NCBI GenBank assembly: GCA_020850595.1
Contig: JADZEK010000013.1
Coordinates: 38,647-102,646 of the forward strand
Reading direction: 5' to 3'
DNA length: 64,000 nucleotides
Source of the DNA: Anaerolineales bacterium
Lineage (GTDB): Bacteria; Chloroflexota; Anaerolineae; Anaerolineales; UBA6663
The notes under the pieces are model-generated. The model made no database searches, had not been told where the DNA came from, and worked only from the letters and a program-made list of their open reading frames with translations. Of this stretch, positions 40,528 to 50,423 are shown one piece after another. The translations under genes and the position numbers were made by a program. Position 1 is the stretch's first letter. Each line of letters opens with the position of its first letter.

Positions 40528-41481
40528 TCAGGCAGGGGGTTCGTCGGCAATGGCGACAGCGCCCCAGAGAGGCGCGTAGTCGCCGAGGCCCGCCGGCACT
40601 ACCTCGTAGCTGACTTCGGGCATTGCCGCGGCGCGGGCCGTGGCCCGCAAAAGGTCCCAATAACGTTCGCCGGATTTGGTGACGCCACCGCCCAGGACGA
40701 AACGCTCTGGGTTGATGAGATTGGCGACGGAACCGATGGCCTGACCGAGCGCGCGGGCGCTGACGGCCAGGGACTCCCAGGCCAGCTCGTCGCCTTGCGC
40801 GGCGGCCTCCGCCACCACTTTGCCGTCCACGGCGTTCAGGTCGTCGTCCACCAACCGCCGTAAAATCGCGCCGCGTTCGGGCTGAACGGCCAGCCATTCG
40901 CGAGCGCGCCGCCCGATGTATGGGCCCGACGCCAACCGCTCGACGCAGCCGTGACTGCCGCACACGCACAGCGGGCCGAGCGGGTCTACCATGATGTGGC
41001 CGAACTCGCCGGCCATGCTGTCGCGGCCGCGCCACGAGCGGTTGTTGAGGATCCAGCCGCCGCCGACCCCGGTGCTGACGGTGATGTACAGCAGGCTGGC
41101 GCAGCCGCGGCCTGCGCCGAAGCGGTGCTCGCCGACGGCGGCGACGTTGGCGTCGTTATCCACGTTCGTCGGCGCGCCGAACTCGGCCGTGATGATCTGG
41201 CGCAGCGGACGGTTCTCCCAACCCGGGATGTGATGAGAGAGCTTAACGGTGCCGGTGTCGTAGTCCACGGGGCCGCCGAAGCTCACGCCCACCGCCGCGG
41301 GCTGCGCGCCGCCCAGCAGTTCGTGGCCCAAGCCCAGCATGGTGCGGAGGTCATAGTCGCCGTCGGCGTTGGCCGGCGAAATCACCTGGCGGCGAGCGCG
41401 GAACTCAGTCTCGCCCCGGCCGATCAGCCCCGCCGTGTGCTTGGTGCCGCCGAAGTCAAGGGCCAGGATCAGCTCCGTCAT
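40528..41481 (-). CDS. ROK family sugar kinase
   Basis: 317 residues. ATP site LALDFGGTKH, catalytic loop in NVDNDANVAAVGEH, and the zinc motif region EFGHIMVDPLG followed by CVCGSHGCVE. These are glucokinase-like or mannokinase-like features; the sugar is not decided by sequence. It is the last gene of the mannoside operon; its start overlaps the stop of GH38 copy 2 (ATGA). Given its neighbours, phosphorylation of mannose is likely (inference). Confidence 0.9.
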   Translation of the reverse strand: MTELILALDFGGTKHTAGLIGRGETEFRARRQVISPANADGDYDLRTMLGLGHELLGGAQPAAVGVSFGGPVDYDTGTVKLSHHIPGWENRPLRQIITAEFGAPTNVDNDANVAAVGEHRFGAGRGCASLLYITVSTGVGGGWILNNRSWRGRDSMAGEFGHIMVDPLGPLCVCGSHGCVERLASGPYIGRRAREWLAVQPERGAILRRLVDDDLNAVDGKVVAEAAAQGDELAWESLAVSARALGQAIGSVANLINPERFVLGGGVTKSGERYWDLLRATARAAAMPEVSYEVVPAGLGDYAPLWGAVAIADEPPA

Positions 41482-44400
41482 GGCGTCTCAAACCACACTT
41501 TGAATGTCTTGATCTCAAAGGGGCGGATGGGGAAAGTCAGGGCCGAACCGGAGAAGCTGACCGGGCGCTCGTCTTCCTCGACCAGGTTGCATTCCACCGC
41601 GTTGCGAATGGTGCGCGCAAATTTCAGGCGCGCGCCCGTGCGGCGCATTTGGTGGCACTCATAGACCCGGAAGACCAGCGCCTGGCCCGCCTCGGCTTCT
41701 TTGACCGTCTCGATGATGACGTGGTCGGCGTCGGTGGCCGCCAGGCTGAACGTGGACGGCAGCGCGCCCTGCGGTTGGGGGGCCAGCGCGACGGCCGAAA
41801 GCGGTACATTGAGGGCATACGCCTCTCGCACGACGCCGCCCACTCGCCAGTCGCCGGCGTGCGGCAGCAGGCTGTAGGTGAAGCTGTGGCGGCCCTCGTC
41901 GGCCAGCGGGTCGGGGTCTATGGCCGAACGCAGAAGCGTCAGGCGCAGAACGTTGTCCTTAATGTCGTGGCCGTACTTGCAGTCGTTGAGCAGGGCCACG
42001 CCGTAATTGCCCTCCGAGAGGTCCACCCACTTATGGCCGATAGTCTCGAAGCGCGCCCAATCCCAACTGGTGTTCCAGTGCGTGGGGCGTTCCACCGAGC
42101 CGAACTGGATGTCGTAGGTGGCCCGGGTGGCGCGGATGTTGACCGGAAAGGCGACTTTGAGCAGCGTTTGCCGGGCGTGCCAATCCACCTCGGTGCGGAA
42201 GTCAATGCGCGGCGTGTGGGCGTAGAGGCTGAGCCGTTGGGTGATGGTGGAGGTGTGAAAGCGCCAGACGAGCCGCAGCGTGCCGCGCACCGGGCCGGTC
42301 TCCTCGACCACCACCTCCACCAGGTCGGTCACCTCGCGGCACTTCTCCTGATAGTACAGGTCAATATCCCACGCATCGAACTGCATGGGCTTGTCCTCGA
42401 AAGTCTGCAGAACGTTAGCGCGCGCGCCGAGGGCCAGCACCTCGCGGTCGGCGCGCTTGTCAAAGAGCGACGTGATCTGACCCTGCGCGTTGACGCTCAC
42501 CGTGTAGTAGTCGTTTTCGAGGCGCTCAGCCGTCACGCTCAGCGAGTTAGTGGTCGCCCCGCCGTCTTGCAGCGGCGCGACCTTGTAGCCCAGGGCGGGC
42601 ACGTCAGTCACCTCGGCCAGCGCCTCGGCCGAGCCATCGGCCGCCGTGATCGCTTGCACCGCGCCGCCCAGCGATTTTCCAGCGAGCGCCTCGGCCGGCA
42701 GACTGATCACGCCGCCGCGCGCCCAGCCGAGCGGGTTGAAGACGGCCACGCTGAAGACAGGCGCGGCCAACTGAGCCGTGAGTGCGGCGCGGGCCGCCTC
42801 CACCACACCGGCGCCCACGCGGGCAATCTCGGCATAGTCGGCGCGGCTGTCCACGTAGACCGGCGGGATAGATGAGCCGGGCAGGATGTCGTGAAATTGG
42901 TTGAAGAGCAGCTTTTCCCATCCGGCGCGCAAGCCGGCGTGCGGGTAGGGCGCGCCGGTGGTCAGCGCGGCCAGAGCCGCCAGCCACTCAGCCGTGTGAT
43001 ACAAGATCTCCGCCTGGCGGTTGGCCCGCTTATTGAAGGCCTGCGAGGTATAAGTGCCGCGGTGGAACTCCAGATACAGTTCACCGTCCCAGGTCGGCAG
43101 CTGCGCGCCGGCCACACGTTCGGCCAGGCGGGCGAAGTAGCCCTCCGACGGGCCTTGCGCGACGGCCGGCATCCCGGGCAGGTTCGCTAGGGCGCGGGCG
43201 GTCTCGAGCATCTCCATGGTCGGCCCGCCGCCGCCGTCGCCCCAGCCGAACAGGTGCAGCAACTCGTCGTTGACGTCCTTCTGGCGATAACTGTCCCACA
43301 GCCCGGCGACGTCATACGGCTGCATATGGCCGTTGTAGGTGTAAAAGCGTTCGTGGCTGTCGGGGGTCGTGACGAAATGCGTGAGGACTTCGGTGCCGTC
43401 GAGTCCCCGCCAGTTGAAAGTATCGTGCGGGAAGCGGTTAATCTGGCTCCAACTGATCTTGGTCGTCAGAAAATACTGCACGCCGCTGCCCTTGATGATC
43501 TGCGGCAGCGCCGCGCTGTAGCCGAACACATCCGGCAGCCACAGAATCGTGGTCTCGCGGCCGAACTCCTCGCGGATGAAGCGCTTACCAAACAGGAACT
43601 GGCGCACCAGCGATTCGCCGTTGGGCACGTTGGTGTCGCTCTCGACCCACATGCCGCCGGTGATCTCCCAATCGCCCGCGGCGATGCGTTCCCGAATGCG
43701 GGCATACAGCTCCGGCGCGTCCTCGCGCACCGCCTGGTACAGGTGCGGCGAGGAGTGCATGAAGCGGTATTCGGGATACTGGCGCATGAGGTGCAAGACG
43801 GTGGCAAAGGTGCGCTGGGCTTTGTCGCGCGTGCTGGTCCAGCGCCACAGCCAGGCCAGGTCAATGTGGGCATGGCCAATGGCCGTGACACGCGGCTTGA
43901 TCTCACTCTGCGCCTGCCAGGCCTGCACACAGGCGGCCAGGTAGGCGTGGGCCTCGGAGACCGAGGCATAAAAGGCCGCCGAACGGCGCTCGGTGAAATC
44001 CAGCTTGAGGAAGGCGGCCTGCAGGGCATTCAGGAGCAGTTCGCGGCGCAGATCGTTGGGGCTGAGGACGCCCAGCGTCTGGTGGAGGGTGTTGGCCAGG
44101 TGGTAGAAGGCTTCCGTGGCCTCGTCCACCAGCTCCAGTTGGGCCACCTGGAAAGTGCGGCGAGCGGGCGGGTGCCACGAGCCGCTCCAGGCGCGCACGG
44201 CCAACGACAGGGTCGGGCGCTCCTTTAACTCGGGCGGCAGCCAGACCGTTTCGTGCCAGACATCCAGACCCTGCAGGGGAGCGCCGTCCACATACAACAT
44301 AGCTTCGGCCGTCGATTCGCCGCCGTCAGCGGGGCCGGGCACGAAGCGGAGTTGCACTTTCCCGCCGCGCCAGGCTTCCGGCACGCTGACCGAGGTGCGG

Positions 44401-44603
44401 AACCAGGCAATCTGGTCTTGGCCGCCCCACTGGCCGCCGAGCGGAAACTCCTGCCAACCCGAGTCATCCAAGGCGGGCGCAGCGCCGTCCGGCGCCTCTC
44501 CGGCATGGTATTTGAGCGGCCGGAGCGGCTGCACGGCACGGATGCCGGCCGCCTTCAGCTCCGGCAATTGTCTGGCAATCTTTTCAACCGTGTAGAACTT
44601 CAT
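41478..44603 (-). CDS. GH38 alpha-mannosidase, long form
   Basis: 1,041 residues. A lead domain (about 1-225) with beta-sandwich character precedes the GH38 core: GHAHIDLAWLWRW (zinc ligands His246 and Asp248) and WLPDVFGYSAALPQII (nucleophile Asp358). A helical middle and beta-rich C-terminal domains follow, ending in KTFKVWFETP. It should remove alpha-mannose residues inside the cell, since no signal peptide is present. The ATG at 44603 overlaps the SIS stop (ATGA). Confidence 0.93.
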   Translation of the reverse strand: MKFYTVEKIARQLPELKAAGIRAVQPLRPLKYHAGEAPDGAAPALDDSGWQEFPLGGQWGGQDQIAWFRTSVSVPEAWRGGKVQLRFVPGPADGGESTAEAMLYVDGAPLQGLDVWHETVWLPPELKERPTLSLAVRAWSGSWHPPARRTFQVAQLELVDEATEAFYHLANTLHQTLGVLSPNDLRRELLLNALQAAFLKLDFTERRSAAFYASVSEAHAYLAACVQAWQAQSEIKPRVTAIGHAHIDLAWLWRWTSTRDKAQRTFATVLHLMRQYPEYRFMHSSPHLYQAVREDAPELYARIRERIAAGDWEITGGMWVESDTNVPNGESLVRQFLFGKRFIREEFGRETTILWLPDVFGYSAALPQIIKGSGVQYFLTTKISWSQINRFPHDTFNWRGLDGTEVLTHFVTTPDSHERFYTYNGHMQPYDVAGLWDSYRQKDVNDELLHLFGWGDGGGGPTMEMLETARALANLPGMPAVAQGPSEGYFARLAERVAGAQLPTWDGELYLEFHRGTYTSQAFNKRANRQAEILYHTAEWLAALAALTTGAPYPHAGLRAGWEKLLFNQFHDILPGSSIPPVYVDSRADYAEIARVGAGVVEAARAALTAQLAAPVFSVAVFNPLGWARGGVISLPAEALAGKSLGGAVQAITAADGSAEALAEVTDVPALGYKVAPLQDGGATTNSLSVTAERLENDYYTVSVNAQGQITSLFDKRADREVLALGARANVLQTFEDKPMQFDAWDIDLYYQEKCREVTDLVEVVVEETGPVRGTLRLVWRFHTSTITQRLSLYAHTPRIDFRTEVDWHARQTLLKVAFPVNIRATRATYDIQFGSVERPTHWNTSWDWARFETIGHKWVDLSEGNYGVALLNDCKYGHDIKDNVLRLTLLRSAIDPDPLADEGRHSFTYSLLPHAGDWRVGGVVREAYALNVPLSAVALAPQPQGALPSTFSLAATDADHVIIETVKEAEAGQALVFRVYECHQMRRTGARLKFARTIRNAVECNLVEEDERPVSFSGSALTFPIRPFEIKTFKVWFETP

Positions 44604-45235
44604 GGGGGAAATAGGGCCTCTTCCAGCATGGCGCATAGCGCGTGGTAAATTGCCAGGTGGCGCTCTTGAATATCAGCGGTGCGGTCGGCGGGCACGCACA
44701 GGGGCAGTTCAACCAGCGGGGCCAGTTGGCCGCCCGCGCGCCCCGTGAAGCCGATCGTGCGCAGGCCGCGCACCCGGGCCACGCGCACGGCCTGCAGCAC
44801 ATCGGCGGCGTTGCCAGACGTGCTGATGGCCAGCAGTACGTCGCCGGGCCGGCCATAGCCATAGACCTGCTGCGCGAAGATCATGTCGCCCGCGATGTCG
44901 TTGACGATGGCCGTCAGCAGCCCCGTGTGGCTGACCAGCGAGATGGCGGGCAGGCCGCCCTGCAAGTGGTCGGCCAGATATGCCCCGGTGTCGCCGTAGG
45001 CCTCGGTCAGGCTGTGGCGGAGATCGGCGGCGATAGGGCGGCCTGACAGGTAGCCCTTCATTAGCTCGCCGACCACGTGCTCGGCGTCGGCGGCGCTCCC
45101 GCCGTTGCCGCAGATCAGCACCTGGCCGCCGGCCTGATAACAGGCGACGAGTGTGGCGTGGGCGCGCTCCAGGTTGGGCGCCAGCGCATCCAGGGCGGGA
45201 AACTTGACTAAGAGCGCGGCGAGGCTGGGGTGCAT
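44600..45235 (-). CDS. SIS-domain sugar isomerase, GmhA-like
   Basis: 211 residues, one SIS domain. CGNGGSAADAEHVVGELMKGY and ISTSGNAADVL are the phosphosugar-binding parts found in GmhA (sedoheptulose-7-phosphate isomerase). In this operon, between two GH38 mannosidases and a ROK kinase, it may isomerise mannose-6-phosphate or a related phosphosugar; this is an inference. The ATG at 45235 is preferred to a start within the GH38 gene. Its neighbours overlap by a few bases, giving tight coupling. Confidence 0.88.
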   Translation of the reverse strand: MHPSLAALLVKFPALDALAPNLERAHATLVACYQAGGQVLICGNGGSAADAEHVVGELMKGYLSGRPIAADLRHSLTEAYGDTGAYLADHLQGGLPAISLVSHTGLLTAIVNDIAGDMIFAQQVYGYGRPGDVLLAISTSGNAADVLQAVRVARVRGLRTIGFTGRAGGQLAPLVELPLCVPADRTADIQERHLAIYHALCAMLEEALFPP

Positions 45236-45251
45236 GGCTGCTCGGGCGCGG

Positions 45252-47690
45252 CTAGGCGCCAAACTCAATCAGGTTGTTCTCGACGGCGGGGTGGGCTAGG
45301 CTGGCGGGGACCCGGAAGGTCTTGATCTCGGCCGGCCCGAACTCGCTGCGGATGGCGCGCCGCCACGCGTTGAGGTGCAGCGCGGCCTCCACTGGCTCGC
45401 CTGCCAGGTTGACGGCCCGGACGATCAGGTCGCCCGTGCTGTCTTCGGCCGGCTTGAGGGCCGTGAGCGTGACGCCTTCGCCCTCGGCCTCCACCTCCAC
45501 AAACGAAGCGCGCAGTGGCAGCGGGCCTGCGTGGAACGTGGCGGGCACGACCAGCGGCGGTGCGTTCAGCTCGGCCGCGGTCGCCACGGTGCCCGCCGTC
45601 CGCCAACCGGCTGTGTGCGGCAGCAGGCTATAGCGAAACGACTGCCGGCCCTGGTCCATGAAATGCTGATCCGGGTCCGTCTCCGGCGGCAGGGGCGTGA
45701 GGTTGGCGAAGACCGGGCTGCGCAGGACGGTCAGGCCAAGCTCGGCGCCCTGGGCGGAATAAGCGTACTTGGCGTCGTTTGCCAGGCTGAGGCCCCACTC
45801 CGCGGCGCCGGCCGGCCCGCTGACGTCCACCCAGGTTTGGCCGGGCGCTTCCTGGCCGGTGGCGGGGCGCGTCACGGTGCCGTAGGGCGCCTCGGACGTG
45901 ACGGCCGGGTCGTCCACGTTGACGGGAAAGCGCAGCTTGAGCGCTGCAAACTGCTCATGCCAGTCCACGGTGACGGCGACCTCCACGCGCGCGAGCTCGC
46001 GGTAGAGCGTGAACGTCTGCGTCAGCCGCGAACGGCCGTAGGTGGTTTCGACGCGCACTGCGGCGCGCACCGGGCCGTTCTCGACCAGCCGGTAGCTGGG
46101 GGCGGCAAACACCCCGGCCGTTTGATCCAAATGCAACTCCGCCAGGCCCCAAGTGCTGGTGCGATCAGTGACCACCTCGGCGCGGGCCGCCGGGCCGCTG
46201 AAGGCATCCCGCGACCGGCGCTGGTCGTAGAGCCGGGCGATAGCGCCGGTGGCAGGTTCGAACTCCAGCCGCAGACTGTCGTTGGCCAGCACGGTGGCGC
46301 TTGCGGCCAACGGCGGCCGGGCAGTTGGCACGGGCTGTCCGGCCGGGCGCGGCGCGAGGCGATAAACCGCATAGCCTAGTGGCGGTAGGTCGGCCAGGAA
46401 GACGACGCGCCAGCGCAGCGCGGAAGCCGACTCGGCGGCGATAAGCTGGTGCGGCGCTACCACGCCCTCCGCATCCAAGATCACCTGATCGCCCACCGGC
46501 ACATCAAACTCCACCTCGACCGGTGCGCGGCTGGCCCAGGCCTGGTGGTTGAAAACCACGAACGGGCGTGTGGCTTCATCCGCCTCGAGATGCAGACTCC
46601 AGGACAGCGCCTCTGTCGCCTCGGCCAGTGCGCGCCCGGCGATGGCGAGCGCCTCGCCATAGGTGTCGCGGGCGTCCGCGTAGGCCGAGGAGATACTGGT
46701 GCCGGCCAGGATGTCATGAAACTGATTGAACAGCACCAACTGCCAGGCGCGAGCCAGCTCGGCCGCCGGATATGGGCGGTCGAGTACGCGGGCGGCGATG
46801 GTTGCCCACTTTTCGGCCGTCAACAGGCGCTGCTCGGCCTGCCGGTTCCACTGCTTGACGCCGGAATGCGCGGAATAGCAGCCGCCATAAGTGCGCTGTA
46901 TTTCGGCGGCGTGAGTGGGCAGCGGCATGTTGAGCGCGCGCATGGCGTCGAAGTACCGGTCGGGCGTGCTGAAGATCAACTCCGGCAGCGCGGGGTCGGC
47001 TTGCAGACGCTCCATCGTCTCGATATTGGCGCGGGTCGGGCCGCCGCCATGATTGCCGACGCCGAAGAAACACATCAGCGCCGCGACGGGCGGCCTCAGG
47101 TCGGCGGCCGAGCGCTGCACATGCGCTTCCAAGTTGCGCGAGGCGTTATACCCGTAGATCAGCCGCTGAGCGAGCACGCGTGAGCCGTCCGCGGCCTGCC
47201 ACCAGAACAGCCGCCCAGGCAGGTCGAGGTCGGTGAGCGCCGGCCGGGCGAAGACGTAGTTCTCCAGGCCGCTCTTGGCAAGCAGTTGCGGCAGCACGGC
47301 GTTGTGGCCGAAGGCGTCCACGCTGTAACCGGTGCGGGCCGTGACGCCGAACTTATCCAGAAAGTAGCGCTGGGCGTATAGCGCCTGGCGGACGAACGCT
47401 TCGCCCCCGGGCAGGTTGCAGTCCGGCTGGATCCACCAGCCGCCGACAATCTCCCAGCGGCCCTCACTGACACGCTGCTTGATCTCGGCGAACATGGCGG
47501 GGTCACTGCGCTCAACCCACTGGTAAAACTGGGCTGAACTGGAGACGAACACAAAATCCGGATATTCGTTCAGCCGATCCAGCGCGGAGCGAAACGTGGC
47601 GTGGACTTCGTGGTGGCCCTCCGGCCAGCGCCAAAGCCACACCGGGTCAATGTGGGCGTTGCCAATCAGGTAGAGCTGGGTGGTTTTCAC
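45252..47690 (-). CDS. GH38 alpha-mannosidase, short form
   Basis: 812 residues. YLIGNAHIDPVWLWRWPEGH opens the catalytic domain (His13, Asp15); GYSVDAFGHNAVLPQLL gives the nucleophile Asp125. Unlike copy 2 it has no lead domain. Three further domains end in IKTFRVP. A TTG at 47705 would add five residues; the GTG at 47690 is preferred by codon but no Shine-Dalgarno decides. Located after the ROK repressor gene and before the SIS gene. Cytosolic, no signal peptide. Confidence 0.92.
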   Translation of the reverse strand: MKTTQLYLIGNAHIDPVWLWRWPEGHHEVHATFRSALDRLNEYPDFVFVSSSAQFYQWVERSDPAMFAEIKQRVSEGRWEIVGGWWIQPDCNLPGGEAFVRQALYAQRYFLDKFGVTARTGYSVDAFGHNAVLPQLLAKSGLENYVFARPALTDLDLPGRLFWWQAADGSRVLAQRLIYGYNASRNLEAHVQRSAADLRPPVAALMCFFGVGNHGGGPTRANIETMERLQADPALPELIFSTPDRYFDAMRALNMPLPTHAAEIQRTYGGCYSAHSGVKQWNRQAEQRLLTAEKWATIAARVLDRPYPAAELARAWQLVLFNQFHDILAGTSISSAYADARDTYGEALAIAGRALAEATEALSWSLHLEADEATRPFVVFNHQAWASRAPVEVEFDVPVGDQVILDAEGVVAPHQLIAAESASALRWRVVFLADLPPLGYAVYRLAPRPAGQPVPTARPPLAASATVLANDSLRLEFEPATGAIARLYDQRRSRDAFSGPAARAEVVTDRTSTWGLAELHLDQTAGVFAAPSYRLVENGPVRAAVRVETTYGRSRLTQTFTLYRELARVEVAVTVDWHEQFAALKLRFPVNVDDPAVTSEAPYGTVTRPATGQEAPGQTWVDVSGPAGAAEWGLSLANDAKYAYSAQGAELGLTVLRSPVFANLTPLPPETDPDQHFMDQGRQSFRYSLLPHTAGWRTAGTVATAAELNAPPLVVPATFHAGPLPLRASFVEVEAEGEGVTLTALKPAEDSTGDLIVRAVNLAGEPVEAALHLNAWRRAIRSEFGPAEIKTFRVPASLAHPAVENNLIEFGA

Positions 47691-47713
47691 AGTGATGGTG
47701 GACAAGCCATGAG

Positions 47714-47742
47714 GCCGAGTGCGGGCCGAACCCCTACTCGGC
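47714..47742 (-). promoter_or_regulatory. Inverted repeat between repressor and GH38 gene
   Basis: GCCGAGT (47714-47720) and ACTCGGC (47736-47742) are perfect inverted repeats across 15 bases. It may be a weak hairpin or a regulator site; no evidence decides. Confidence 0.35.
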
Positions 47743-47778
47743 TCATTCTACTGCGGCTGAGGGCAAACGAAAAACGAC

Positions 47779-49050
47779 TTATACGGTAACCGCGGCCGGT
47801 GTCTGGGCTTCGCCGCCGCGCTGGCCCTGCGCGTAGTAGGGCAGTGGTTCTGTTAGCACGCGGTAATAGACGGTGGCGATGCCGCCCATGACACAGGCGT
47901 CGGTGCCGTGCGCGGCCACGACGATCTCAGCCGCCTCGGCCGCCCAGCGCATGGCGCGCCGGCGCACCTCCTCGCGCAGGGTCGGCAGCACAAACTCGTG
48001 CGCCAGGCTCAGCCCTCCGCCAAACACCACCCGCTCGGGGTTCAGCGCATTAATCAGCCCGGCCAGGCCGATGCCCAGGTAGACGCCGGTTTCGGCCAGG
48101 GCCGCGCGAGCCACGCCGTCACCGCGGCGGGCGGCATCCACGATCATCGGTATGGTGAGTTGCTGTAGGTCGTGGCCGGTGGCGGCCAGCAGGCGTGTGG
48201 GGCGGCCGCTGAGGATGGCCTCCTCGACGCGGCGCAGCAGCGCCCATTTGCTGACATAGGTTTCCCAGCAGCCTCGGCTGCCGCAGTTGCAGGGCGGGCC
48301 GTCGGGGTCAATCGTCATGTGCCCGACCTCACCGGCCAGCCCGCCCGTGCCGGAGAAGATGCGCCGATTGATGACCAGCCCGGCCCCGACGCCCACGTTG
48401 CAACTTAGGTGCAGCACCAGGTCGCTGCCGCGCGCTGCGCCGAAGTAGCTCTCGCCGAGCGCCGCCATGTTGGCTTCGTTGTCAATGTAGATGGGAAATG
48501 CGAACTGAGCTTGCAGCCAATCGCGCAGCGGCACATCGGTCCAGCCCAGGTTGGGGCTGAACAGCAGCGTGCCGTTGTCCACGTTCACCAGACCCGGCAG
48601 GCCCAGCCCCAGGCCCAAGATGGTCTGGTGGCGGGCGCGCGTTTCCGCCCAGGCCTGGTTGACGGCGGCGACCAGGCGGTGGAGCACTGCCGTCTGTGCG
48701 CGCGTAGTGAGCGCCTCGTCGCGGCGCCAGATGACCTGGGCGGCAAAGTTCGTCAGGATGACCGAGATGAAGTCAACGCCGATCTCTGCGCCGATCAGGT
48801 AGCCGACGTTGGGATTCAGTTCCAGCGGCACGGAAGGCCGCCCTTTATTGCCCAGGTCCGGCCCCAGTTCGCGTACATAGCGCGCCTCAATCAACTCCCG
48901 CACCAGGCTTGAGACGGCGGCTTTTGTCAGCCCGGTCATGAGGGCCAGGTCGGCGCGCGACAACGGCGCTTCCCGGCGCAGGCATTCGAGCAGCAGCGCC
49001 AGGTTCATTTCGCGCATGAGGGTGTGGTCAGCGCTGCGTATTCTGTGCAT
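47779..49050 (-). CDS. ROK family transcriptional repressor (NagC/XylR type)
   Basis: 423 residues: a winged helix-turn-helix at the N-terminus (LSRADLALMTGLTKAAVSSL) joined to a ROK sugar-binding domain with CNCGSRGCWETY. It should bind operator DNA and release it on binding a sugar. The start ATG follows GGGGGA. A 21-base palindrome, TTAGTT ... AACTAA, 29 bases upstream is the XylR-type operator pattern, so the gene is probably self-regulated and controls the GH38-SIS-GH38-kinase genes downstream. The inducer is probably a mannose derivative (inference). Confidence 0.92.
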   Translation of the reverse strand: MHRIRSADHTLMREMNLALLLECLRREAPLSRADLALMTGLTKAAVSSLVRELIEARYVRELGPDLGNKGRPSVPLELNPNVGYLIGAEIGVDFISVILTNFAAQVIWRRDEALTTRAQTAVLHRLVAAVNQAWAETRARHQTILGLGLGLPGLVNVDNGTLLFSPNLGWTDVPLRDWLQAQFAFPIYIDNEANMAALGESYFGAARGSDLVLHLSCNVGVGAGLVINRRIFSGTGGLAGEVGHMTIDPDGPPCNCGSRGCWETYVSKWALLRRVEEAILSGRPTRLLAATGHDLQQLTIPMIVDAARRGDGVARAALAETGVYLGIGLAGLINALNPERVVFGGGLSLAHEFVLPTLREEVRRRAMRWAAEAAEIVVAAHGTDACVMGGIATVYYRVLTEPLPYYAQGQRGGEAQTPAAVTV

Positions 49051-49078
49051 CGGTCCCCCGCTGATGAACGCGGCCGCC

Positions 49079-49099
49079 TTAGTTGATTTACTTAACTAA
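49079..49099. promoter_or_regulatory. Palindromic operator of the mannoside operon
   Basis: TTAGTT (49079-49084) and AACTAA (49094-49099) are a perfect inverted repeat with a nine-base centre, AT-rich in a GC-rich setting. The arms match those of the B. subtilis XylR operator. It lies 29 bases before the repressor ATG, probably overlapping its promoter. Confidence 0.75.
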
Positions 49100-49226
49100 T
49101 TTAGTGGCCGCATCGTAGCATGGCCGCCGCTGCGAGTCAACGCACCCGCTCACCCGGCGGCAGCCCATGCCCCGTGGCAACACCGGTCTTACTCAATGTG
49201 GAATGCAGCCCACTTTTGGGCTAGTG

Positions 49227-49232
49227 TATAAT
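49227..49232 (+). promoter_or_regulatory. -10 element of the lipoprotein hydrolase gene
   Basis: TATAAT preceded by TG; predicted start near 49239, 44 bases before the ATG at 49283, which has AAGGAGG upstream. No clear -35. Confidence 0.5.
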
Positions 49233-49282
49233 TCCTCCACCATCCGTTCTCGCCTGCCACCAACCTTAGCAAGGAGGCCTCC

Positions 49283-50239
49283 ATGCAATTGCGCCGCCTA
49301 CTAACCCTGGCACTGTTCTTTGCCCTGGGCCTGAGCGCTTGCGACGCGCCGACCGATGCCCCGCCGCCGGCAACCGCTGTGCCCACCCGTGCCTCGTCCG
49401 CGGCGACCGCCACCACCTCCGCTCCAACTCGCACGACGGCCGCCTCCGCCACCCCGCCGCCTACCGCCACCACCCTCCCCACCGACACGCCCGAACCAAC
49501 CGCCGCCCCCTCAGCCACGCCTGATGTGCTGCCCCGCGATGCCGTCCGGATCGAGTTTGAGGCCGCCGATGGCACAACGCTTGTGGGCTATTACTTCCCC
49601 GCCGCCCTTGCCAACGCGCCCCTCGTGGTGTTGATGGAAATGGTTGGAGATGATCAGCAGCGCTGGGTAACGGTTGGGCTTGTGTCGTGGCTGCAAAACC
49701 GGGGTCTGCCGGGAACCGCGCAGGAATTCGTGGGGCTGTTTCCCGCCATGCCGGAAGGCCGCTCTTACGCCGTATTTACCTTCGACTTTCGGCAACACGG
49801 TGAGAGCGCCAACGGGCCAGTACCCGACTTCGGCGTGTTTCTCGATGACGCCCGTGCCGCCATCGAGGTCGCGCGCAGCCAGCCTGACGTGGACCCTGAC
49901 CGCGTGGGCCTGGTCGGTTCCAGCATTGGCGGTGACGCAGCGGTGGACACCTGCGCCGATGGCTGCGTGGCGGCCCTGTCATTGTCGCCCGGCAGCTATT
50001 TGAACATGGTCTATAGCACCACCGTCGAGGCGCTCGACCAGGCCGGCATTCCGGCCTGGTGCCTGGCCGCCACTGGCGATCGCGAGGCCGACCCAACCTG
50101 CGCCTCAGCCTCCGGCGACCACTACCGCCACGTGCCCTTCGAGGGCAACGACCACGGCACAGACCTGATCCGCATCGGCCAAACGCCCGATATTGGCCCG
50201 ATCTTCCTCGAATGGCTGGACACTTGGAGCGCTCCGTAA
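49283..50239 (+). CDS. Alpha/beta hydrolase lipoprotein
   Basis: 318 residues. A lipobox LSAC at residues 17-20 is followed by a long Thr/Pro/Ala-rich linker (to about 85) and an alpha/beta hydrolase domain: FTFDFRQHGES, GLVGSSIGGDAAV (nucleophile Ser in G-S-S-I-G) and a terminal His in GNDHGTD. It resembles dienelactone-hydrolase or esterase types; the substrate is unknown. AAGGAGG lies just before the ATG. The linker is typical of lipoproteins that project from the membrane. Confidence 0.85.
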   Translation: MQLRRLLTLALFFALGLSACDAPTDAPPPATAVPTRASSAATATTSAPTRTTAASATPPPTATTLPTDTPEPTAAPSATPDVLPRDAVRIEFEAADGTTLVGYYFPAALANAPLVVLMEMVGDDQQRWVTVGLVSWLQNRGLPGTAQEFVGLFPAMPEGRSYAVFTFDFRQHGESANGPVPDFGVFLDDARAAIEVARSQPDVDPDRVGLVGSSIGGDAAVDTCADGCVAALSLSPGSYLNMVYSTTVEALDQAGIPAWCLAATGDREADPTCASASGDHYRHVPFEGNDHGTDLIRIGQTPDIGPIFLEWLDTWSAP

Positions 50240-50423
50240 CCGGCTAACATTCGCCGCCAGGAACCAGCGTCTGCCCCTCTGCCTGATGCGTTCTGGCCTC
50301 CGGAGGTACGCCTCTCCGCAGGCCGTGTGCCCGTTGGCCTCAACGCGCAAGTGAAGTAGACTACGCGCCTTGGCGTCAGCGAGCGCGCCGGCCGGGTTCG
50401 GCCGGCCTCAGGAGGATGGCAGC

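Noticed and set aside
40490..40540. A resemblance to the RNase P RNA motif GAGGAAAGTC
   Set aside because: It lies at the coding end of the ROK kinase gene and the rest of the RNA is not there.
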